Shown here: one piece after another, positions 57,113 to 64,000 of the stretch
How the letters are laid out: each line of letters starts with the position of its first letter
Numbering within the stretch: the first letter of the stretch is position 1
Assembly (NCBI GenBank): GCA_036023115.1
Contig: JAYKKT010000048.1
Span: 4,240,001 to 4,304,000 of the forward strand
Source: Brasenia schreberi
Taxonomy: Eukaryota; Streptophyta; Magnoliopsida; Nymphaeales; Cabombaceae
Direction of reading: 5' to 3'
DNA length: 64,000 nt
The notes under the pieces: model-generated
Told to the model about the DNA's origin: nothing
The model's input: only the letters and a program-made list of their open reading frames with translations
Databases searched by the model: none
Translations under genes and position numbers: made by a program

Positions 57113-58410
57113 TTAAGCAAAAACTAAAATTTGAGAGGATTTATATAAAAGCTCAAGTAAAAAGAAGGTTAAAGAGATATTTTTAATAGGTAAGGCTAGA
57201 GATAAGAAAAAAATGATCTTACTTTTATTTGATGCATCAAGCGTGAGGATTAGACGATTCTAGTGAAAAGTGATGATATCAAAAATAGTTGAAAGATTAT
57301 TTTTATAAGCTTTTTAACAAAAAAATTGGTACTAGTATTAGCTTAAAAGAGCTAACTAACTTAGAGGAATATATAAACCATAATTTATACCAACATATTC
57401 AAAGGAATGAAACAAATATGCATGTAAACTTGTGAAGGCTGATAAATTTGTAGGACTATACAATATTTCAAGAAAAGTATGAAAAATTCTTGTGTAATAC
57501 CAATATCACTTGGCTTACAAGATTATTTTATGAAATATAAAGAAACCTAAAGATGTATAAGAAAAAGAAAAAGATTACAACTATTCCCATATATAAGAAC
57601 AAGGGAGACACCAAGAAATGTGTGAATTATTGAAAGTATATTGAAACAAGTATCAAGTACAACAGAGAACCAAATTGAATTCATACTAGAGAGATCTATT
57701 GTTGAGGTTATCACCTATTAATAAATCTTGTTGAATAATTTAAAGTAAAAAAGTACTTTCATATGGTACTTATTGATTTAGAGAAAGCTTACTATAGGGT
57801 GCTAAGAGATATTTTTAGTTTTACAAAAGAGAGGTATCACATTGACATACATAAATCTTATTACAAGAGACAATATTGATGGTACACAAACATGTGTGAG
57901 AACTCATGAATGAATGATAAATTTCTTTGAAGTTAATATTGTATTACATCAAGGATCAACTTTAAGTCCATATTTTTATATATTTGTCATTGACAAGTTA
58001 ACAAAACATATTCAAGATGAAGTATCTTATTGCATGCTATTTACGAATGACATTGTGTTAGTGGATGAGTCTAAAGAAAAAGTTAATAAAAAAATTAGAA
58101 CTATAGAGAGAAACATTAGAAAGTAAATGCTTCCATCTTAGTAGGACAAAGACATAATATATGAAATACAAGTTTTATCATTTAAGTACTACACATGACA
58201 TAAAAATTAAGATTGACACACATTTTATTTCTCACAAGAAAAGTTTTAAATACCTAGGATAAGTTTTTAGAGTGATAGAAAAATTGATGCAGATGTTACA
58301 CATAAAATTAATATAGGTTGACTAAAATGGAAAGGTGCATAAGGTATTCTATGTAACAAGAATATACTATTAAAGTTAAAAGGTAAATATTATATAACAA
58401 CAATTAGACT
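57113..58410 (+). mobile_element. Old RTE LINE fragment, left half
   Basis: It begins in the linker (GCAAAAACTAAAATTTGAGAGG) and carries reverse-transcriptase traces: a [21 protein letters not shown] block (57950-58010), CMLFTNDIVLVDESKEKVNKK (58030-58090, where the catalytic pair reads NDI), and LKGKYYITTIR at about 58375-58410, where a younger LINE interrupts it. It resumes at 61698 (YALWFSMLG). The many stops show it is much older than its insert. Confidence 0.82.
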
Positions 58411-58773
58411 ATAACAACTCCGCCCATGTAAGGGATCACCCTTGCATTGCCGGTCCTAAGCTCGGATAAAGGAGGAGGGTTGTGTTAGGCTTCCGACAAC
58501 CAGCGTAAAACTTCATCGGATTTTTATAACATGGATTACAAAAATTATGAGCATTGCTTTGGGGTGTTCCCGCCTAGCGATGTGCTGCAGAGCCCGAATG
58601 TAGTAAGAAGTAAGCAAGGGCCACTACATTTTCGCCCGAATGTAGTGAATCAATTGCAGAGAGGGTTCCCACATCATGGACGGGTGTGGGTAAAGAAGTT
58701 AGTCCCGCTACATTGCCGCCCGAATGTAGTTAAAAAATTTTAGAGAGGGTCTCTACATTTTGATTATGGACGG

Positions 58774-59679
58774 ATGCGGGGGGTAAGGAAGCTAGTCCTA
58801 GATAATAAGATTCGTATTGGTTCTTGGAATATCGGAACATTATCCGGTAAGCTAATGGAGGTGGTAGATACTATGATTCGGAGAAAGATTCATATTCTAT
58901 GTTTACAAGAGACAAAATGGGTTAGAGAAAAAGCAAAGGAGATAGAGGATACAGGTTTTAAATTATGGTACTCAAGTAAAGAAAAGGCTCGAAACGGAGT
59001 TGGTATTATCATAAATAAAGATTTAAAGGAGAGTGTAGTAGACATACAACGATATGGTGACCGAATCATGATGTTGAAATTAGTGTTAGGAGCAGAGGTT
59101 TTGAATATAGTTTGTGCTTACGCACCCCAAGTAGAACTAGAAGATAGTATAAAGACAGTTTTTTGGGAAGAGTTAGATAAGGTGTTTTAAAAGATTCCAC
59201 AAAGGGAGATGATTTGTTTAGGAGGAGATTTAAATGGACATGTCAAGAGGCATTAGGATATCAAGGGATTCATGGAAACTTTGGTTTTTGGGATATAAAC
59301 GAGGAAGGTAGAGAGATTTTAAATTTTGCTATGGCATTTGATCTCTTTATAGTCAATACAATCTTCAAAAAACGAGATGAACATTTAATTACTTATAAGA
59401 GTGGCTTATCACAAACACAAATTGATTACTTTATTTGTAGAAAAAAAAGATAGAGCGTGTTGTAAAGATTATAAGGTAATTCCAGGAGAAAGCTTAATCA
59501 CCCAACATCGACTTTTAGTTATGGATTTACAAATAAAAAAATGGACAAAGAAGATAAGAGTGCATCGAGCTATTCAGACTAAATGGTGGAACCTCAAAAG
59601 CGAGAAAGAAGATATATTTAAACAGAAAGTCCTTCAAGGAGATGTTTGGAATTATGTTGGCACGCCCTGTGATATATAG
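58774..59679 (+). pseudogene. RTE LINE endonuclease, four lesions
   Basis: Start MRGVRKLVLDNKIRIGSW. Endonuclease motifs: IGSWNIGTLSGK (about residues 14-25), LCLQETKW (about 43-50, with the catalytic Glu), RNGVGIIINK, CAYAPQ, a GGDLNGHV-type block near 59219-59245, and SGLSQTQIDYFICR (about 59400-59440), which replaces the usual C-terminal DH block. TAA at 59188-59190 (CAA in the sister copy at 21642-24831) and the frameshifts near 59246 and 59446 break it into three frames. Confidence 0.88.
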
Positions 59680-59685
59680 AACAAT

Positions 59686-60198
59686 ATGGCTATACATATT
59701 AGGAAAGTTGCGAAAGATGTGTTAGGGGTATCTAAGGGAGGTGTACCGGCACAAAAAGAAGCTTGGCGGTGGAGTGAAGTAGTGCAAAATAAAATCAAGG
59801 CAAAGAGGGCACATTACAAATTACATAATGCCAAGAAAACTAGTGAAACTTTAGAAACTTATAAGAAATCAAAGAAGGAAGCGAAAAAGGCCGTTAGTGA
59901 AGCAAAAGCTAAGATTTGGGAGGACTTATATAAAAAACTCAACTCAAAAGAGGGTGAAAGAGATATTTTTAGGATAGCTAGGGCTAGAGATAAGAAAACT
60001 AAAGATCTTAATTATGTTAGATGCATAAAAGATGAGGATGAAAAAATTCTAGTGGCAAATGATGATATAAGAAATAGATGGAAAAACTATTTTTATAATC
60101 TTTTTAATGAAAATAAAGATGTTAGTATTAGTTTAGGAGATTTAACCAAGTCAAAAGTATATAAACCACAATTTCTACCGACGTATTCAAAAGAATGA
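59686..60198 (+). pseudogene. RTE LINE linker and RT N-terminal extension
   Basis: A 170-codon open frame rich in Lys and Glu (SETLETYKKSKKEAKKAVSE, then RARDKKTKDLNYVRCIKDED), probably a coiled or RNA-binding linker between endonuclease and RT. It starts after the in-frame TAG at 59677 and ends in a frameshift just before the RT frame. Confidence 0.8.
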
Positions 60199-60220
60199 AG
60201 TCAAAGAGGCTCTTAAACAT

Positions 60221-61672
60221 ATGAAGGGCGGTAAATCAGTAGGACCAGATAATATTCCTATAGAAGTTTGGAAAATACTAGGAGAAATAGAAATCACTTG
60301 GCTCACAAGACTATTTAATGAAATATGGAAAAACCAAAAGATGCCCGAGGAATGGAGAGCAAGTACACTTATACCCATATATAAGAACAAGAGAGACATT
60401 CAAAATTGTGCAAATTATCGAGGTATCAAGTTAATGAGTTATACTATGAAATTATGGGAAAGAATTATCGAACGTAGGTTAAGACAAGTATCAAGTACAA
60501 CAGAGAACCAATTTGGATTCATGCTAGGCAGATCTACTATTGAAGCAATTCACCTTTTAAGACGTCATATGGAACATTTTAGAGCAAAAAAGAAAGACCT
60601 TCACATGATATTTATTGATCTAGAAAAAGCTTATGATAGGGTACCGAGGGAGGTTCTTTGGAGAACTTTGGAAAAAAGAGGTATCCCATTGACATATATT
60701 AACCTTATAAGAGACATGTACGATGGTGCAAAAACATGTGTGAGGACTCATGAAGGAACGACAGACTTCTTTGAAGTTAATATTGGGTTACATCAAGGAT
60801 CAACTTTAAGTCCATACTTATTTATAATGGTGATGGATGAGTTAACAGAACATATTCAAGATGAAGTACCTTGGTGTATGTTATTTGCAGATGACATTGT
60901 ATTAGTGGAGGAGTCTAAGGAAAAAGTTAATAGCAAATTGGAACTATGGAGAGAAACATTAGAAAGCAAAGGCCTCCAATTTAGTAGAACAAAGGCAGAA
61001 TATATGGAATATAAGTTTGATCATTTGGTTACTTCAGAGGACATGGAAATTAAAATTGACACACATTGCATTCCCCAAAAGGAAAGTTTTAAATACCTAG
61101 GGTCAATTTTTCAAAGTGATGGAAGAATTGAGGGAGATGTTACACATAGAATTAATGCTGGTTGGTTAAAATGGAGAGGAGCACCAGGTATTCTTTGTGA
61201 TAAGAAGATACCATTAAAGTTAAAAGGTAAATATTATAGAGCAACAATTAGGCCTGCCATGTTTTATGGTTCTGAGTGTTGGGCAGTTAATCTTCAACAT
61301 GTACAAAAGATGTCTGTGACAGAAATGAAGATGTTGAGATGGATGAGTGGTTATACAAGAAAAGACCATATACATAATGAGATTATTAGAAACAAATTAG
61401 GAGTGGCACCAATAGAGGATAAAATGAGAGAACATCGTTTAAGATGGTTTGAACATATAGAAAGAAGATCAAAAGAAGAACCTGTAAGAAGGTTAAAAAA
61501 ACTAATTTTGGAAAGTATTAAAAGAGGTAGAGGACGACCACAAAAGTGTTGGAAAGAAACAATAAAGAATGATCTAGCTTATTGGGAATTAACTGCTAAC
61601 ATGTCACACGATAGGGATGTGTGGAAACAGAATCCATGTAGCCGACCCCGTCTAGTATGGGAAAAGGCTTAG
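60221..61672 (+). CDS. RTE LINE reverse transcriptase frame, 483 codons open
   Basis: Uninterrupted frame covering RT domains: [13 protein letters not shown] (fingers), [40 protein letters not shown] (motif A with catalytic Asp), [20 protein letters not shown] (motif B), [13 protein letters not shown] (motif C, FADD with both Asp), [11 protein letters not shown], then the family C-terminus [19 protein letters not shown] and [21 protein letters not shown]. The stop lies in the terminal GGCTTAG, just before the TTG tail. The enzyme part looks intact, but the upstream endonuclease is broken, so the element is probably inactive alone. The true start lies upstream and the shown Met is only the frame's first ATG. 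Confidence 0.9.
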   Translation: MKGGKSVGPDNIPIEVWKILGEIEITWLTRLFNEIWKNQKMPEEWRASTLIPIYKNKRDIQNCANYRGIKLMSYTMKLWERIIERRLRQVSSTTENQFGFMLGRSTIEAIHLLRRHMEHFRAKKKDLHMIFIDLEKAYDRVPREVLWRTLEKRGIPLTYINLIRDMYDGAKTCVRTHEGTTDFFEVNIGLHQGSTLSPYLFIMVMDELTEHIQDEVPWCMLFADDIVLVEESKEKVNSKLELWRETLESKGLQFSRTKAEYMEYKFDHLVTSEDMEIKIDTHCIPQKESFKYLGSIFQSDGRIEGDVTHRINAGWLKWRGAPGILCDKKIPLKLKGKYYRATIRPAMFYGSECWAVNLQHVQKMSVTEMKMLRWMSGYTRKDHIHNEIIRNKLGVAPIEDKMREHRLRWFEHIERRSKEEPVRRLKKLILESIKRGRGRPQKCWKETIKNDLAYWELTANMSHDRDVWKQNPCSRPRLVWEKA

Positions 61673-61697
61673 TTGTTGTTGTTGTTGTTGTTGTTTG
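61669..61697 (+). repeat. (TTG)n tail of the LINE
   Basis: Eight GTT/TTG units directly follow the terminal GGCTTA. Simple-repeat 3' tails are typical of RTE elements. The copy at 21642-24831 has about four units. Confidence 0.93.
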
Positions 61698-61900
61698 TTA
61701 TGCTTTATGGTTCTCAATGTTGGGTAATTAATCATCACATATAAAAGATGTTCATGACAAAAATGATGATGGTGTATAATCACACCAGGAAAGATGATAT
61801 ACATAATGAGGTTATTAGAAGCAAATTGAGAGTGACATCAATAGATGATAAAATAAGAGAAAATCATTTAAGATGGTTCAAACACATGAAAAGAACGACG
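61698..61900 (+). mobile_element. Old RTE LINE fragment, right half
   Basis: Continuation of the fragment 57113-58410: TTATGCTTTATGGTTCTCAA matches the MFYGSE region, then IHNEVIRSKLRVTSIDDKIRENHLRWFKHMKR (61795-61893). It stops before the family's 3' end. Confidence 0.8.
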
Positions 61901-62705
61901 TGTGTCATCCAAATGGTAACGAACAGGTTTGAAGCTCTATCCCCATCCAAAATGACTGGTTCAAGCTAAACCGGGCAATCCTGGTCCGACCTGCTGCGCA
62001 CTTGCTCCTGATGAAGGGGCAAGAAGTTTCAGACAAAATACAGTACGAGAAGGCAATAGGTGTGCGGATAAGATGCACTGCCTTGGAACCCTCACTAGGT
62101 CTACATGGATAAAGTTCGTTCCGGTCATTTTTGTTGTTGGCTGATGGCATACGATCGTGATTGTCCACGGCTTTTAAGAGTCTGTAACCCGCACTCCCTT
62201 CTTACTCAAAAAAGAAAAGAAAAGAAAATAATCATAACTAATAGAAAAGAGACAATAAAAGGAAGAAAAAAGAAAATGCATTTAAAATTGTTCAAAGAAT
62301 GCGTAATTGAGTCTGATCAAAGCTTTGATTGATTGCATCGTGCTTACTGCACCCACTGGTGGAATCCAATGGATTCCTAGTTTTTCCCCCACTATATTAA
62401 TGATAAAACGATGGGGAATTCGTCCATAGCGTGAGTGGAAGAAAAGCTACAAAATGCGATGTCTGAACCAAAACCACCAGAATGACTCGTTTTTATTAAA
62501 AACCGTTCCCATTTCTGATTTTTCTACTAAGGACTCGTGACGCCAAAATATGCCGTAGATAAAAGGCCGTATAATATCTTCACATGAAATATACACTAAA
62601 ATTATCACATAATTTTGAAGCCCGTTAGATGTCTTATTCATGTCTTCTGCTAGTTATTGGTCAGGACATTTTGCAACAAAAGCAAGCACTTCCATTCGAT
62701 ATACA
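61901..62705. other. No gene recognised
   Basis: 61900-62230 has balanced composition and ends in a purine-rich run (CAAAAAAGAAAAGAAAAG), which might be the tail of a short retroposed unit. No pol III boxes were identified. The remaining sequence has only short frames. Confidence 0.35.
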
Positions 62706-63431
62706 CACTAGCGGATCTAGAAAACCTTTTCCGAAAGGGTGCTTAGCCCACACAATCTACCTAGACGCGTGGTTCTCGGTTAATTGGAACCGGCGGTTAA
62801 GAATCACCAGTTTTGATTTGCCTGAAAACATGAACCTTGGAGTAGATACAGGCATGAGCCAACTCACTTTAAGGCGAGGGGAAGTATTCTGAAATTTGAT
62901 AAACATAGAAGGGGCAGCTACAATTTAGAAAAAATTATAAATTTCGCTTCACCATGAATTTAGGAAAAACAAAAGGTGGCGAAATAAAATACTTAAAGTT
63001 AAAACCATTAAGCTGTAAATTTTAAAAAATTAATCAGATTTGAATCGGTACAAATAAAAGTCCAATCCAAAATAATAATATTTAAATTAATATTATTAAT
63101 GAATAGACAAGAAATCATACAAGTGCATCTCGCCACAAAAGAAATCCTGAATCGGTCACACGATACAGGTCGGTTCCGGTTAAGATTTGTAACTGTCGGT
63201 TCCTGTTCCAGTTAAAAATATAAGAATAACAAAAAAATCTGACAAAGTTTAATTTCGAAAAAAAAATTGTGACCCTTTTCTGGCCCAGTTTGAACCACCG
63301 GTGCGGTCATGAGTTGGTCATGTCTAGAGCACTCTATAAATTATAAAACACACATTCAACTCTGGGCTCTACACTTTTGAATATTTCATTCCGGTTGGAT
63401 CCCAATGGGACTCAATTTGGATCCGCCCCTG
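62706..63431. mobile_element. Possible non-autonomous element with GGCGGATC ends
   Basis: The left CACTAGCGGATCTAG and right ...GGATCCGCCCCTG (inverted CAGGGGCGGATCC) share a GCGGATC core in inverted orientation. No matching target duplication was found. The same word, TAGTGGCGGATCTA, is at the very end of the window. Family unassigned. It is a common wording at plant DNA-transposon ends in my experience. Confidence 0.3.
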
Positions 63432-63984
63432 ATTCTGTCCATCCACAAGCTCCTTTTATTACAACTACGTTTGAGATCATATTCACCACCGAATGTCGAT
63501 CTGCAATTACGATAAATCAATCAGAATTCATGTCCAAGGGTCACAAAGAACAATCAGGTTTGAGTCGACCTCAAACCATGCGTTAATCTTTGAAAGGAAA
63601 TATCATTTTAATACCAAAATACTGAAAGGTGAGGGATAAGAATCGAGTTCTTCATGTTCTCAAACATAATGACATAATTTAGCCCCACTTAACAAAATGA
63701 CCCGCACCTGATTGAGCCAAAGCCTAACTCAATATGTTAGATTTTGAAGATGAAATCATTTAAAAAGAGTATTACTCCCTGCTAAATTGATTTAAATCCG
63801 TCAACAGATCATCATCCCAGAATATGGTGTGAGGCACAGGCCAATTCAGGTCAGGGTTTGTCCTGTTTCTAGTTATTTTAAAATGTTTATTTGTTTGTTG
63901 TCATTTTTTAGAATCTTTGAAATCCCATTTGGTACCATTGGTTTTGCTAAAACCTACTGCCTACAGACGTCGATAAGAGGTATG
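63432..63984. other. No gene recognised
   Basis: AT-rich sequence with only short frames and no repeat structure seen. Confidence 0.4.
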
Positions 63985-64000
63985 ACTAGTGGCGGATCTA

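Larger units (their letters stand above)
58411..61697 (+). mobile_element. Best-preserved full-length RTE-type LINE
   Basis: About 3.3 kb, from a structured 5' leader (ACAACTCCGCCCATGTAAGG) through endonuclease and reverse transcriptase to ATGGGAAAAGGCTTAG and a (TTG)n tail. RTE clade is inferred from the endonuclease-RT order with no RNase H seen, the short 3' region and the simple-repeat tail. It sits inside an older copy of the same family (57113-58410 and 61698-61900). No target duplication was seen, and a few target bases seem to be missing. Reading-frame lesions: TAA at 59188, a small deletion near 59246, an A-run length change near 59446, TAG at 59677, and a frameshift near 60190. Confidence 0.9.

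Overview
The window is nuclear DNA of a flowering plant. It is AT-rich, has one clear split host gene, and is otherwise mostly decayed transposable elements of plant families (RTE-type LINEs, hAT, Ty3/gypsy, Ty1/copia, MULE, and probably CACTA). I cannot name the species from the sequence.

The host gene is a p23-type HSP90 co-chaperone on the + strand. Exons 2-6 (31129-32225) are unambiguous: CS domain, the WDKWVDED signature, a Gly/Met-rich hinge and an acidic tail. Exon 2 has no start codon. The family's Met-Ser start needs an upstream 5-nt coding piece, and the only good candidate seen is ATGAG followed by a consensus donor at 10912-10918, behind a promoter-like stretch. This gives a 195-residue protein in perfect phase and an intron 1 of about 20.2 kb.

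That intron is a stack of insertions whose order can be read from target-site duplications (TSDs). A hAT element (11767-26095, 8-bp TSD) holds a full-length RTE LINE (11919-19401, perfect 17-bp TSD). That LINE holds a second, inverted LINE (12991-17126, 10-bp TSD), which holds another hAT (14272-16275, 8-bp TSD). A further LINE (21642-24831, perfect 16-bp TSD) sits elsewhere in the outer hAT. A separate hAT (about 26890-29696) with BED, DUF659-like and hATC regions, and a 3' LINE fragment, follow in the same intron.

Left of the gene (1-10600) are a decayed copia integrase, tandem duplications, a possible CACTA MITE and a CT/AT microsatellite. Right of the gene are a GC-rich organelle-like insert (32780-33165), then a Ty3/gypsy element on the minus strand (35367-46023) with gag, protease, RT, RNase H and integrase all broken. 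It abuts the RNase H end and 3' LTR of a copia element (46024-about 47640).

From 47.6 to 64 kb there is little recognisable coding sequence. It holds RTE and MULE remnants, a 570-bp hAT-like MITE with an 8-bp TSD, several tandem duplications, AT microsatellites, and the best-preserved LINE of the window (58411-61697), which has an uninterrupted 483-codon reverse transcriptase frame, a (TTG)n tail, and sits inside an older LINE fragment. I found no convincing new biological system. The most informative feature is the datable nest of transposons inside one intron of a conserved chaperone gene.
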